Counted from the first letter of the stretch, positions 1 to 9,203 are shown. The stretch: 64,000 nt of DNA from Alphaproteobacteria bacterium (GCA_030427145.1 JAUHWT010000010.1:114910-178909); one strand, 5' to 3'. Notes: generated by a model from the letters alone, not told the origin. Translations and numbers: made by a program.

Positions 1-1
1 G

Positions 2-1021
2 CTCAATCTCGACATCGGCCAGGGGGAATTCCTGGTGCTGCTCGGGCCCTCCGGCTGCGGCAAGTCTACGCTTCTGAACTGCATCGCAGGTCTCCTCGAC
101 ATCACGGACGGGCAGATCTTCATCAACGGCAAAAACGTCACATGGGAGGAACCCAAGGACCGTGGAATCGGAATGGTCTTTCAGTCCTACGCGCTCTACC
201 CGCAGATGGACGTGCGCGGAAACCTGTCCTTCGGGCTGAAAAACGCCGGCTTCGAAAAGGCTGAAATCGCGAAGCGAATCGAACGCACCGCCGAAATTCT
301 GCAGATCCAGCCCCTGCTCGACCGCAAACCGGCCGCGCTCTCTGGCGGCCAGCGTCAAAGAGTGGCGATCGGCCGGGCCCTTGTGCGGGATGTGGACGTA
401 TTTCTGTTCGACGAGCCGCTGTCCAACCTCGATGCCAAGTTGCGGTCGGAACTGCGCGTGGAGATCAAACGCCTGCACCAGCAGCTCGAAAACACCATGG
501 TCTACGTCACCCACGACCAGATCGAGGCGCTCACGCTTGCGGACAGGGTCGCGGTCATGCGCGGCGGTGTCATCCAGCAGTTGTCGGATCCCAAGACGAT
601 CTACAACAAACCCGCAAACCTTTTTGTCGCTGGATTCATAGGATCGCCGCCGATGAGCATGCTGGAGGGCACATTGCGGGATACGGGCGCCGGGATGAAT
701 TTCGTGGCTGACGGCATCGACATTCCGCTTGCGGGATATGATGGCAACCTGTCGGGCCAGGACGGTGCCAGCGTCGTGCTTGGTCTGCGCCCGGAACACA
801 TAGTCATTAACGAGGATCTCGATGGCCCCGGCCTTCAGGCGACTCTGGATATCGAGGAACCGATGGGATCAGACACCCTGATCTGGCTTCGTACCGAGGG
901 GCGGCAGATTTCCGTGAGGACCGGAACCGACCATCCGTTCCGGCCAAAGCAGGAGGTACGGCTGGAACTCGACATCAGCAAAGCCTCGATCTTCGACGTC
1001 GGAACGGAGCGTCGCCTTTAA
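2..1021 (+). CDS. ABC transporter ATP-binding protein, UgpC/MalK type (5'-partial)
   Basis: Cytoplasmic ATPase subunit of a carbohydrate ABC importer. The reading frame is already open at base 2, so the true start lies upstream of the window; the GTG at 35 is internal, just before the Walker A motif GPSGCGKST. The signature LSGGQRQRVAIGRAL, Walker B VFLFDEPLSNLD and the H-loop VTHDQIEA all follow in order. The last ~110 residues form the TOBE/OB-like regulatory domain typical of MalK/UgpC proteins (VVLGLRPEHI). The sugar isomerase and oxidoreductase genes downstream fit import of a sugar, polyol or sugar acid. The permeases and binding protein would lie before the window. The exact substrate cannot be read from the sequence. 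Confidence 0.93.
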   Translation, partial: LNLDIGQGEFLVLLGPSGCGKSTLLNCIAGLLDITDGQIFINGKNVTWEEPKDRGIGMVFQSYALYPQMDVRGNLSFGLKNAGFEKAEIAKRIERTAEILQIQPLLDRKPAALSGGQRQRVAIGRALVRDVDVFLFDEPLSNLDAKLRSELRVEIKRLHQQLENTMVYVTHDQIEALTLADRVAVMRGGVIQQLSDPKTIYNKPANLFVAGFIGSPPMSMLEGTLRDTGAGMNFVADGIDIPLAGYDGNLSGQDGASVVLGLRPEHIVINEDLDGPGLQATLDIEEPMGSDTLIWLRTEGRQISVRTGTDHPFRPKQEVRLELDISKASIFDVGTERRL

Positions 1022-1186
1022 CGCACGCCCCGTCAAGTTGGGGGCCCGCCCCGTTGAGCGGGACCTTCCGCATCGAAACCTGCAACACGGCGGCCGCTAA
1101 GCAAGGCGCCCTCGCCTTTTGCCGGGGATACAGCTGCGACGGATCGGACCATTAAAAACCAGAGAGGAAACACCAGAGAGGCCAAC

Positions 1187-1942
1187 ATGACAGATTTTTC
1201 CTACCAGCTTTACAGCTCCCGAAACTTTGGCCCGCTGGGTGATACGCTCTCGATGCTGGCGGAAGTCGGCTACAGAGGCGTCGAAGGCTACGGCGCACTC
1301 TATGCCGACGCGTCCAAGGTCGCGGAGCTCCAAGCCAAACTGGACCAGAGCGGCCTGATCATGCCAACGGCCCATGTCGGTCTCGACATGATCGAAGATG
1401 ATGCGGCGACCGTACTTGCACTGGCGTCCGATTTTGGCATCCAGACAGTCTACTGCCCTTTCCTTACACCGGATCAACGCCCGACCGACGCCGAGGGCTA
1501 CGCCGCATTCGGACGCAGACTTCAGGAGGCGGGAAAACCGTTGAAGGATGCGGGCCTCGACTTCGGCTGGCATAACCACGATTTTGAGTTTGTGGCACTA
1601 CCCGATGGGACCATTCCGATGCAAGTCATGCTCGAGGCTGCGCCGGATCTTGAATGGGAAGCGGACATTGCGTGGGTGATAAAGGGCGGAGCTGATCCGG
1701 TCGAATGGATCGCAAACAACGGCACACGCATCTCCGCGGTTCACGTGAAGGACATCGCTCCGGCCGGCGAGGCCACGTACGAGGACGGATGGGCCGACGT
1801 CGGACACGGAACCGTCGACTGGCCCGGCCTGATGACGGCGTTGCGGAACACGCCGGCCAAGCATTTCGTCATGGAGCACGACAATCCCAGTGACGACGTC
1901 CGGTTCGCACGCCGCTCGCTTGAAGCTGCCAAAACCTACTGA
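1187..1942 (+). CDS. Sugar phosphate isomerase/epimerase-family TIM-barrel protein
   Basis: 251-residue cytoplasmic protein of the AP-endonuclease-2-like (xylose isomerase-like) TIM-barrel family, which includes isomerases, epimerases and dehydratases of sugars and inositols. Candidate metal/substrate residues sit in WHNHDFEF (about residues 125-132), EADIAWV (about 156-162), HVKD (about 186-189) and MEHDNP near the C-terminus. The ATG at 1187 follows a purine-rich GAGAGG. It lies 165 bases after the ABC ATPase and 14 bases before a Gfo/Idh/MocA oxidoreductase, a pairing common in sugar and inositol catabolic operons. Family assignment is firm; the particular reaction is unknown. Confidence 0.85.
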   Translation: MTDFSYQLYSSRNFGPLGDTLSMLAEVGYRGVEGYGALYADASKVAELQAKLDQSGLIMPTAHVGLDMIEDDAATVLALASDFGIQTVYCPFLTPDQRPTDAEGYAAFGRRLQEAGKPLKDAGLDFGWHNHDFEFVALPDGTIPMQVMLEAAPDLEWEADIAWVIKGGADPVEWIANNGTRISAVHVKDIAPAGEATYEDGWADVGHGTVDWPGLMTALRNTPAKHFVMEHDNPSDDVRFARRSLEAAKTY

Positions 1943-1956
1943 CAGGACAAGAGAAA

Positions 1957-3090
1957 ATGACTGATACCCTTGGGGTCGGCGTTATCGGATGCGGTAACAT
2001 CTCGACGGCATATTTCAGACTGGCGCCGCTGTTTGCCGGCATGGAAATCCGCGCCTGTACCGACCTGAACATGGACGCGGCCCGCGCCCAGGCCGCAAAA
2101 TTCAATGTGGATGCCAGAGAGATCGGGGATCTGCTGAAATCGGATGACATCGACGTTGTCGTCAACCTGACAATCCCGGACGCGCATTCGGCGGTCTCCT
2201 GCCAGGCAATCCAGGCTGGGAAACACGTCTATTCCGAGAAGCCGCTGGCACTGACGCTCAGGGATGGTGTTGAGATGCAGCGCCTCGCGCGCGAGCATGG
2301 TGTCTCCGTCGGTTGCGCGCCGGATACCTTCCTGGGTGGCGCGCATCAGCACGCGCGGCACCTGATCGATGCAGGCGAAATCGGTCGTATCGTAGCTGGC
2401 ACCGCCCATGTCATGAGCCATGGCATGGAGCACTGGCATCCGAACCCCGACTTCTTCTTCAGGGTTGGCGGCGGACCGGTGCTGGATATTGGACCCTATT
2501 ACGTGGCCAATCTCATCAACCTGATAGGTCCAATCAAACGTGTCGCGGCGCTGTCCAGTTCGGCCACACCGACCCGGACAATCACATCCCAGCCCCGTGC
2601 GGGTGACGTGATCCCGGTTGAGACGCCGACAAACGTCCATGCCCTGCTGGAATTTGAGCAGGGCGCGACGGTCACGCTCTCGACGAGTTGGGACGTCTGG
2701 GCGCACGATCACGGGCGAATGGAGCTCTACGGGACCGAAGGCTCGCTGTTTGTTCCCGACCCAAATTTCTTTGGTGGTGATCTGCGCATGGCCAAGCGGG
2801 ATGCGGGTGTCATGCCGGTGACAGGCTGGCACCATCCCCTTTCGGTTCCGAACGATCCCCATGGTGAGGGCATGATGGCCAACTATCGCACCGTCGGTCT
2901 CGCGGACATGGTCGCCGCCATTCGCGACGGGCGGGACGCGCGCTGTTCCATCGACCGGACCCTTCACGCCCTTGATGCGATGACGTCAATCCTCATGTCA
3001 GGCGAAACGGGTCAGTTTGTGGACCTGACCACCACATGCTCCCGCCCAGAACCACTGGACCCGGCATCGGCGTCAGCCCTGATGCGGTGA
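1957..3090 (+). CDS. Gfo/Idh/MocA-family NAD(P)-dependent oxidoreductase
   Basis: 377-residue cytoplasmic dehydrogenase. The N-terminal Rossmann fold starts with GVIGCGNIST, and the family signature EKPLALT appears near residue 94, its lysine being the usual catalytic/cofactor residue. The C-terminal beta-sheet domain contains LDIGPYYVANLINLIGP, the family's second conserved block with the Asp and Tyr of the active site. It begins 14 bases after the isomerase, so the two are almost certainly co-transcribed. Family members oxidise sugars, inositols or their derivatives; the substrate here is unknown. A hairpin followed by a short T-run lies downstream. Confidence 0.88.
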   Translation: MTDTLGVGVIGCGNISTAYFRLAPLFAGMEIRACTDLNMDAARAQAAKFNVDAREIGDLLKSDDIDVVVNLTIPDAHSAVSCQAIQAGKHVYSEKPLALTLRDGVEMQRLAREHGVSVGCAPDTFLGGAHQHARHLIDAGEIGRIVAGTAHVMSHGMEHWHPNPDFFFRVGGGPVLDIGPYYVANLINLIGPIKRVAALSSSATPTRTITSQPRAGDVIPVETPTNVHALLEFEQGATVTLSTSWDVWAHDHGRMELYGTEGSLFVPDPNFFGGDLRMAKRDAGVMPVTGWHHPLSVPNDPHGEGMMANYRTVGLADMVAAIRDGRDARCSIDRTLHALDAMTSILMSGETGQFVDLTTTCSRPEPLDPASASALMR

Positions 3091-3114
3091 GGTCCACAAA
3101 ATTCAAAGAATGCC

Positions 3115-3146
3115 GTCGGGCCCCGAAAGAGGCCCGGCGTTCTTTT
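3115..3146 (+). terminator. Predicted intrinsic terminator after the Gfo/Idh/MocA gene
   Basis: GTCGGGCC and GGCCCGGC form an 8-bp stem (one G-T pair) around an 8-base loop, followed by GTTCTTTT. It sits 25 bases after the stop codon on the plus strand, in the gap between convergent transcription units. Confidence 0.65.
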
Positions 3147-3191
3147 AGTGTGACCTGAAACCAGCAAATTCGCCTCAACCATGAACCGGGG

Positions 3192-3219
3192 CCAAAATAT
3201 ATCCGCGGATATATTTTGG
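3192..3219. repeat. Perfect 28-bp palindrome
   Basis: The half-site CCAAAATATATCCG is followed directly by its exact reverse complement, with no loop. It is AT-rich at the arms and CCGCGG at the centre, in otherwise GC-rich DNA between convergent genes. It could be a bidirectional terminator hairpin, a protein-binding palindrome or a cruciform. I cannot tell which. Confidence 0.75.
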
Positions 3220-3257
3220 AGAGCGGTCCGATTTTGCAGGCTTGCAAGCCCCATCTG

Positions 3258-3287
3258 CCTGAACCGGACGTTGGCGACCGGTTCAGG
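3258..3287. terminator. Stem-loop after dctM
   Basis: CCTGAACCGG and CCGGTTCAGG form a perfect 10-bp stem with a 10-base loop, 8 bases past the dctM stop codon on the minus strand. There is no following U-tract on that strand, so RNA stabilisation is as likely as termination. Confidence 0.5.
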
Positions 3288-3295
3288 GACTTGGG

Positions 3296-4600
3296 TCAGT
3301 CTACGAAAGCTGGCATAATCCAGCGCGGCAGGGCGAGGATCAGGTCCGGCATTACGATGATCAGAAGCAGAACGCAGATCATCGGGAACAGGATCACAAC
3401 CACGTTCCGCAGTGCGTCCACCAGCCTGATCTTTCCGATCGATGCCGCAATCAGGAGGCATAGACCATAAGGCGGCGTAACCAGACCAAAGGCGAGGCTC
3501 ATCACGCCGATGATGGCGAAATGGATCGGGTGCATTCCGACGTGCTGAGTCACCGGGTAGAGCACCGTGCCGAGGATGATGATCGCCGGGATGGCGTCGA
3601 TGAACATGCCTATCAGAAGGAAGGCCAGCGCGCTCATGATGCCAATGCCGATGATCCCAAGACCCATCTGGTCGATCTGCTCAACCAGGGCGGCAGGGAT
3701 TTTGAAATAGGCAAGGCACCACCCGAAAGCCGACGCGGTCCCGATACAGAACAGCGTGATCGCGGCGAACCGGGCGCTGTCGTAGAGCACTTTCGGGATC
3801 TCGTGGATGGCAATGGTGCGGTAGACCACAACTCCAAGAATGAGCGAGTAGATCACCGCGACGACGGAGGCCTCGGTCGGAGTAAAAAAGCCGCCGACAA
3901 TACCGCCGACAATGATAACCGGCGTCATGAGTGCCAGAGCGGCGGAGGCCGCGGCGCGCATGAGCTCGATCAGGGTGGAGCGGCTGTGAACCGGATACCC
4001 GTTCTTTTTGGCGTAAATATACACCGTGATCATCTGCGACCCGGCGATCAGGACGCCGGGAACAACCCCCGCGAGGAACAGGCCGCCAATGGACACGGAC
4101 ATCAGACCACCCCAGACCACCATGAGGATCGAGGGCGGAATGATCACGCCCATCACGCTGGAACAGGCCGTAATAGCAACGGCGAAGGGGGCGTCGTAAC
4201 CTTCCTTGCGCATCTGTGGGATCAGCAGCGAACCGATGCCGGCGGCGTCAGCGGTGGAGGAGCCCGAGATCCCGGCGAAGAGCATGGATACCACAACGTT
4301 GACGTGGCCGAGACCGCCAGGCAGATGACCCACCATCGCCCTGGCGAGCCGGATCAAACGGTCGGTAATGCCCGATGAGTTCATCAGGTTTGCGGCCAAA
4401 AGGAAGAACGGCACGGCAAGCAGGACGAACGAGTTGTAGCTCTTGAACATCTCCCGCATAAGCAGGACAGGGGTCAGGCGTTCCTCAATGAAGAAAACCG
4501 GCACGACCGCGAGGCCCAGCGCGAACGCGACGGGCACACGCAGGAAAACAAGAACGCCGAAGGTTCCGAACAGGATTGCGGCTACTTCACCCGGCCCCAT
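3296..4600 (-). CDS. dctM: TRAP transporter large permease (DctM)
   Basis: 434-residue inner-membrane protein, normal length for DctM, with about twelve hydrophobic segments spread over its whole length. Typical DctM stretches are FLLAANLMNSSGITDRL, MLFAGISGSSTADAAGIGSLLIP and IPPSILMVVWGG. It is the substrate-translocating subunit of a tripartite ATP-independent periplasmic transporter that uses an ion gradient and the DctP binding protein. A GGAGGG ribosome site precedes the ATG, and the gene overlaps the end of dctQ by 14 bases, indicating translational coupling. The ligand is probably an organic or sugar acid, given the neighbouring isomerase and dehydrogenases; this is inference. Confidence 0.95.
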   Translation of the reverse strand: MGPGEVAAILFGTFGVLVFLRVPVAFALGLAVVPVFFIEERLTPVLLMREMFKSYNSFVLLAVPFFLLAANLMNSSGITDRLIRLARAMVGHLPGGLGHVNVVVSMLFAGISGSSTADAAGIGSLLIPQMRKEGYDAPFAVAITACSSVMGVIIPPSILMVVWGGLMSVSIGGLFLAGVVPGVLIAGSQMITVYIYAKKNGYPVHSRSTLIELMRAAASAALALMTPVIIVGGIVGGFFTPTEASVVAVIYSLILGVVVYRTIAIHEIPKVLYDSARFAAITLFCIGTASAFGWCLAYFKIPAALVEQIDQMGLGIIGIGIMSALAFLLIGMFIDAIPAIIILGTVLYPVTQHVGMHPIHFAIIGVMSLAFGLVTPPYGLCLLIAASIGKIRLVDALRNVVVILFPMICVLLLIIVMPDLILALPRWIMPAFVD

Positions 4601-5081
4601 GAGTTGCGCCCTCCCCCGTACCGGTGAAATCGTTCCAGATCCGCTCGATGATGAACGCCGCCCATGTCAGTCCGGCGACAGGCCAGCCTATATAGATCGC
4701 GAGCATGGGCAGACCCGAAATCTCGGATTTCTGTCGCATTCCAAGTTTGCCGAAATCCCATCCCCACCAGAGGAAGGACAGGGCCATTACAAACATGGCG
4801 ATGTTGACGAAAGTCCGGAAGCACAGCTCAACCGTCGGGCTAGAGCTGTGGGGCAGAACATCAACATCGAAATGGGTGCCATCCCTTACCGCGATCATTG
4901 CGCCAAGCATGATGATCCAGACAAAACAGAATCGGGCGATTTCCTCGGTCCAGATGTATCGTGGGATCAGCCCGGTGTATCGGCTGAGGATCTGCATCGC
5001 GACGGGGACGATCAGCGCGCCCATCAAAATGGTCAGCAGAAGCTTCAGGAAGCGGTAATAACCGTCCAGCAGGGTTCGCAT
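4587..5081 (-). CDS. dctQ: TRAP transporter small permease (DctQ)
   Basis: About 164-residue inner-membrane protein with four predicted transmembrane segments, the DctQ pattern. The stretch YIWTEEIARFCFVWIIMLGA is the conserved DctQ core. It pairs with DctM to form the membrane complex. I favour the ATG at 5081; a TTG six bases further upstream would add two residues, and neither has a strong ribosome site. It lies between dctP and dctM in the order dctP-dctQ-dctM, with a strong stem-loop separating it from dctP. Confidence 0.92.
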   Translation of the reverse strand: MRTLLDGYYRFLKLLLTILMGALIVPVAMQILSRYTGLIPRYIWTEEIARFCFVWIIMLGAMIAVRDGTHFDVDVLPHSSSPTVELCFRTFVNIAMFVMALSFLWWGWDFGKLGMRQKSEISGLPMLAIYIGWPVAGLTWAAFIIERIWNDFTGTGEGATHGAG

Positions 5082-5115
5082 CGGCAATCACTTTGTGAGT
5101 TGGATATGAAGTCGT

Positions 5116-5152
5116 ACGGGAACACGCCACCCGGCCGGGCGGCGTGCCCCGT
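5116..5152 (-). other. Intercistronic stem-loop between dctP and dctQ
   Basis: ACGGG-AACACGCC-ACCC pairs with GGGC-GGCGTG-CCCCGT around GGCC: about 16 bp with few mismatches, starting 6 bases after the dctP stop. No T-run follows, so it is more likely to stabilise the upstream dctP message or attenuate the permease genes than to terminate fully. Confidence 0.6.
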
Positions 5153-5158
5153 CAGCGC

Positions 5159-6139
5159 TTACTGTACGGCTTCGATCGACTCGAGAACGTCGGTCGCGCC
5201 AAGTTCCTCAGCGTAGGCCTGTTTCACCGGCTGAGCCAGTTCGAGCAGCTTGTCGCGCTCGGTGAACTCGTGGGTGGTCAAAAGACCCGCCTCTTCCATG
5301 GCGTTCAGCTTTTCGCTGTCCTGGCCGCTTTCGACGTCACGACCCAGTTTGCCTCCGGCCTTACCGGCCTGAAGGACGCATTCCTGCTCCTCGGGCGTGA
5401 GGCGCTCGAACGTCGCATTGGAAAATGCGATAGGACGCACGGTGATCGCGTGTTTGGTCAACGCGATGTCGGGACCAACCTCGTAGAACTTCATCTGCTC
5501 GATACCGGCAGCCTCGTTCTCGGCAGCGTCGATCACGCCGGTCTGAATGGCGTTGTAGACCTCGTCATAAGCGATCACGGACGGTGCGGCCTGGATCGCC
5601 TCAAAAATCCGCGTCTGGATCGGGGCGCCCATCACACGCATTGGAAGTCCCTCAAGCTCTTCCATGTTAGTGACCGGCTTGTTCACGATCAGGTTGCGGG
5701 TGCCGCCACCGGCATAGCCGATCAGGCGGACGTCAGCCTGTTCCAGAACGTCCTGGGCGAGCGGCGCGAGCGCGTCCTGCTCCATCACGGCGTTCCAGTG
5801 ATCGAGATCCCGGAAGAGGAACGGCATGTCCATCAGCGGGGCCTTCTGACTGAAGGTCGACATGTGCGAGGGGCTGACGATAGCATAGTCGATCGCGATG
5901 CCCTGGCTCATGTTCTCGAAATAGTCTTTTTCGAGACCGAGTTCGGAATTCAGATGCAGATCGAAGGTGAGCGATCCGCCGGAACACTCGGACGCCGCGC
6001 GCTCAAATTCGCGCAGTGCCTTGGTGAAAGCGTGCTCCTCGTCGAACTGAACGGCGCCCACAAGTTCGGTTGCAAAAGATGGCGCGGCCACAAGCGCCGC
6101 AAGGCTGGCACTGAATGCCAGTTTCGAAATTTTTTTCAT
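5159..6139 (-). CDS. dctP: TRAP transporter substrate-binding protein (DctP)
   Basis: 326-residue periplasmic solute receptor. The start chosen is the ATG at 6139, preceded by CGGGAGGAAAA and giving a clean Sec signal peptide (MKKISKLAFSASLAALVAAPSFA, cleaved before TELVG). The open frame continues 63 codons upstream, but that extension has no ribosome site and would bury the signal. Conserved DctP blocks include YAGGGTRNLIVNKPV with the substrate-carboxylate Arg, and GLPMRVMGAPIQ. It is the first gene of dctPQM, divergent from an SDR gene, so the 173-base gap holds both promoters. It should bind a carboxylate; the ligand is not evident. Confidence 0.93.
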   Translation of the reverse strand: MKKISKLAFSASLAALVAAPSFATELVGAVQFDEEHAFTKALREFERAASECSGGSLTFDLHLNSELGLEKDYFENMSQGIAIDYAIVSPSHMSTFSQKAPLMDMPFLFRDLDHWNAVMEQDALAPLAQDVLEQADVRLIGYAGGGTRNLIVNKPVTNMEELEGLPMRVMGAPIQTRIFEAIQAAPSVIAYDEVYNAIQTGVIDAAENEAAGIEQMKFYEVGPDIALTKHAITVRPIAFSNATFERLTPEEQECVLQAGKAGGKLGRDVESGQDSEKLNAMEEAGLLTTHEFTERDKLLELAQPVKQAYAEELGATDVLESIEAVQ

Positions 6140-6312
6140 TTTTCCTCCCGTTACCGGCCACATTTTTTGTGCCCGGCTTGTCTTGCTGTACCTCGGAGTA
6201 TTGCGCGACCTTGCATTCTGACGCAAGAAGTGTCTGTCCGGTTCCGCGCAAAAACCTGACATCGCGCGAACGAAACCGAATGAAAACACAGCCCAAATGG
6301 TGAGGAATCCAT
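6140..6312. promoter_or_regulatory. Divergent promoter region, dctPQM / SDR
   Basis: Gap of 173 bases between two divergent starts, each with its own ribosome site. It must contain both promoters unless transcription begins further upstream. I see no convincing operator palindrome in it. Confidence 0.5.
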
Positions 6313-7092
6313 ATGTCGAACGCTTCATTAACCATGCCCGAATTTGCGGGAAAACCGATCCTGATCACCGGGGCATCCACGGGAATTGGCGCCGCTCTTG
6401 CCCGCGCTTTTGCCAAGCAGGGCGCGAAGGTCGGACTGCATTACAACTCCAGCGCGGACGCGGCGAATGCCCTGGCTGATGAGATCCGCAACGATGGCGG
6501 GACCGCTGCCCTCATCCAGGCGGATGCCTGCAATTCTGATGCGTTTGGCAAAGCCGTTGACGAGGCCGCCGAGGCGCTCGGGGGTCTTGAGGGACTGATT
6601 AACAACGCGGGCGGCATGGTGCGGCGTATTCCTTATGCGGAGGCCAGCGATAAGGACTATGACGAGATTATGGACCTGAACGCGCGCTCGGTCATCACGG
6701 CGTCCCGCAAGGCGCTGCCGCATCTGAAGAAGAACGGTGGCTTTGTGATCAACACCACTTCGGTCGCCGCGCGAAACGGAGCCGGTGGTGGTGCAGGACT
6801 GTACGGATCCTCGAAATCCTTTGTGTCCAACGTGACGCGTGGCATGGCCAAGGAATGGATTGAATTCGGTATTCGGGTGAACGCGGTTGCTCCCGGCGTA
6901 ATCACCACACCGTTCCATGAGCGGTATTCGACCGAGGAACAGCTTGCCGCAATGAAAGCCACGGTGCCGCAGGGACGCCTTGGCGTGGCTGAGGACTGCG
7001 TCGGGGCTTACCTGTTCCTCGCCTCCGACGTGCTGGCCGGGTATATTATTGGCCAGACGATCGAGGTTAATGGCGGTCAGCTGATGCCTTAA
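6313..7092 (+). CDS. SDR-family NAD(P)-dependent oxidoreductase
   Basis: 259-residue classical short-chain dehydrogenase. The cofactor motif is TGASTGIG (residues 17-24), NNAG follows at about 97-100, and the catalytic Ser is in TTSVAARNG with YGSSK carrying the Tyr-x-x-x-Lys pair. The C-terminal block VNAVAPGVITTPF is also typical. The ATG at 6313 has GAGGAA seven bases upstream. Divergent position opposite dctPQM and near a Gfo/Idh/MocA enzyme and an isomerase suggests oxidation of an imported sugar or hydroxy-acid. The substrate is not identifiable from sequence. Confidence 0.92.
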   Translation: MSNASLTMPEFAGKPILITGASTGIGAALARAFAKQGAKVGLHYNSSADAANALADEIRNDGGTAALIQADACNSDAFGKAVDEAAEALGGLEGLINNAGGMVRRIPYAEASDKDYDEIMDLNARSVITASRKALPHLKKNGGFVINTTSVAARNGAGGGAGLYGSSKSFVSNVTRGMAKEWIEFGIRVNAVAPGVITTPFHERYSTEEQLAAMKATVPQGRLGVAEDCVGAYLFLASDVLAGYIIGQTIEVNGGQLMP

Positions 7093-7618
7093 ACCCCTGA
7101 TTTTACGATGCTGCGCCGGGGGAGGATTTCTGGTTCCTTCGGCGCGGTCCACTGGGGCGTTTGTTTTACAAAAATTTCATCTTTGCCATTTTTAGGAAGC
7201 AGAAATCCCCACGGCCGTGATCGCTAAATATAGGCATTTGTGTGCCGGACGCGCACCTGAGATGAGGTGACGGATAATCAGGCTCACGCATCGATACATA
7301 AGTACATGATATTTAATTTAAAAAATGAACTGAGCCAATATTTTCGGATCGGGGCGTGCACATACAGCAGGTCCAAACCACGAAACACCATCAACCCGGC
7401 CAACCACACGAATCCGTGAAAAACGATTTTCCACCCGTTTGCGCACCTCACCCTCTACCACCCATAAAATGTCAAGCAAAATCAAAGACAAACTTCGTAA
7501 CGAAGCCGTTGCAAGGTAACCGGTGGTTGAAATAAGGTGAACAAACTTGGCCCCTGGCCAACGCATGTCCACAAACGAGACCTGCGGTTCAGGGCCCGTA
7601 ACCGTGGGAGAAGTGACC
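7093..7618. other. Non-coding stretch before the sulfatase gene
   Basis: About 520 bases without a supportable gene. The middle part (about 7140-7330) is clearly more AT-rich than its surroundings. Open frames here lack ribosome sites and resemble no protein I know. It probably holds the promoter and leader of the sulfatase operon. Confidence 0.5.
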
Positions 7619-9196
7619 TTGGATCACTCAATTTTTTCGAAAAGTATTAGGGTGGCCGCAGCAGCACTGCTGCTCTCAGCCACACCGGTATTGGCGCAGG
7701 ATGGTGCCGACGCCGAAAAACCGAACATCCTGGTGATCTGGGGTGACGACATAGGTCAGGCCAACATTTCAGCCTACACCAAGGGGCTGATGGGCTACAC
7801 GACGCCAAACATCGACAGCATCGCAAACGAAGGCATTATCTTCACTGACTACTATGCTGAACAGAGCTGTACCGCAGGTCGCTCGACCTTCATCACCGGT
7901 CAGTCGACTTTGCGCACAGGCCTTTCCAAGGTCGGCCTCCCCGGAGCGCAAGCAGGCATGCAGGATGTTGATGTCACTCTTGCCTCAGCCCTGAAAGATC
8001 ACGGCTACGCCACGGGTCAGTTTGGCAAAAACCACCTTGGCGACCGCGACGAGCATCTGCCAACCGCTCACGGATTTGATGAGTTTTTCGGCAACCTCTA
8101 TCACCTGAATGCGGAAGAGGAGCCGGAAAACTTCAACTACCCGCAGGATCCGGAATTCCGCGACCGCTTTGGCCCCCGTGGCGTTATCCGCGCTTCCGCT
8201 GATGGCGAGATTGAGGACACCGGACCGCTGACCAAAAAGCGGATGGAAACCGTCGACGAGGAAACCTCTGCCGCAGCCATCGACTTCATGCAGCGCCAGG
8301 TGGACCAGGACACGCCGTTCTTTGTGTGGATGAACGCAACCCGGATGCATTTCCGTACCCATGTGAAGGACGAAAACCGTTCCGAACCTGGCCTGACCGC
8401 ACTCACCGAGTATGCGGATGGCATGGTCGAACATGACGCGATTGTTGGTCAGATCCTCGACTCGCTCGACGAGATGGGCATCGCGGAAAACACCATCGTG
8501 ATGTATTCTACCGACAACGGCCCGCACCAGAATTCCTGGCCTGATGCCGGAACAACGCCTTTCCGCAGCGAGAAGAACACCAACTGGGAAGGCGCATTCC
8601 GCGTGCCGGCAATGATCAAGTGGCCGGGTCACATTGAGCCGGGTTCGGTCGCAAACGAGATGTTCTCGGGCCTCGACTGGTTCCCGACCTTGATGGCAGC
8701 CGTAGGCGACACGGATATCAAGGAACGCCTGCTTGAAGGTACGACGATCAACGGTAAGGAGTACAAAAACCATCTGGATGGTTACAACCAACTGCCCTAC
8801 CTGACCGGCGAAACCGATGAGGGCGCCCGTGACCGCTTCTTCTACTTCAATGACGATGGCGAAGTGGTAGCGCTGCGCTACGAAAACTGGAAATTCGTTT
8901 TCAAGGAACAGCGTGAAACCGGCACACTGAACATCTGGGCGGAGCCTTTCACCTCGCTGCGGCTTCCGAAGATATTCGATCTGCGGGCGGACCCCTATGA
9001 GCGGGCTGACATAACGTCGAACACCTACTGGGACTGGGTACTGGACCGCGCCTATCTGCTGGCTCCGGCACAGGCCGTTGTTGGTGAGTTTCTTGCAACC
9101 TTCGAAGAGTATCCGCCGGCGCAGCGTCCGGACAGCTTCTCGATCGACCAGATCCAGGAAGAACTGAACGACAGCCTTCAGTCGATGGGTCAGTAA
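7619..9196 (+). CDS. Exported arylsulfatase-family sulfatase
   Basis: Periplasmic or secreted type I sulfatase hydrolysing a sulfate ester. From the TTG at 7619 it has 525 residues, and CTAGR (Cys84) matches the core motif in which Cys is converted to formylglycine. Metal ligands are expected in WGDDIG (41-46) and in the later DNG of STDNGPHQNSWP. I favour the TTG because GGGAGAA lies six bases upstream and it yields a good signal peptide ending ATPVLA. An ATG at 7565 in the same frame has no ribosome site and would add 18 residues before the signal. No formylglycine-generating enzyme is in the window. The substrate is unknown. Confidence 0.88.
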   Translation: MDHSIFSKSIRVAAAALLLSATPVLAQDGADAEKPNILVIWGDDIGQANISAYTKGLMGYTTPNIDSIANEGIIFTDYYAEQSCTAGRSTFITGQSTLRTGLSKVGLPGAQAGMQDVDVTLASALKDHGYATGQFGKNHLGDRDEHLPTAHGFDEFFGNLYHLNAEEEPENFNYPQDPEFRDRFGPRGVIRASADGEIEDTGPLTKKRMETVDEETSAAAIDFMQRQVDQDTPFFVWMNATRMHFRTHVKDENRSEPGLTALTEYADGMVEHDAIVGQILDSLDEMGIAENTIVMYSTDNGPHQNSWPDAGTTPFRSEKNTNWEGAFRVPAMIKWPGHIEPGSVANEMFSGLDWFPTLMAAVGDTDIKERLLEGTTINGKEYKNHLDGYNQLPYLTGETDEGARDRFFYFNDDGEVVALRYENWKFVFKEQRETGTLNIWAEPFTSLRLPKIFDLRADPYERADITSNTYWDWVLDRAYLLAPAQAVVGEFLATFEEYPPAQRPDSFSIDQIQEELNDSLQSMGQ

Positions 9197-9203
9197 AGAT
9201 TCC

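Noticed and set aside
3521..4378. 285-codon plus-strand frame opposite dctM
   Set aside because: Composition is rich in Asp/His/Gly/Asn as expected from an antisense frame of a membrane protein gene; no ribosome site and dctM is unambiguous.
5144..6259. 371-codon plus-strand frame opposite dctP
   Set aside because: Antisense shadow of a clear TRAP binding protein with its own signal peptide and ribosome site.
7318..7572. 84-codon minus-strand frame before the sulfatase gene
   Set aside because: Overlaps the start of the sulfatase gene, has no ribosome site and no similarity I can recognise.
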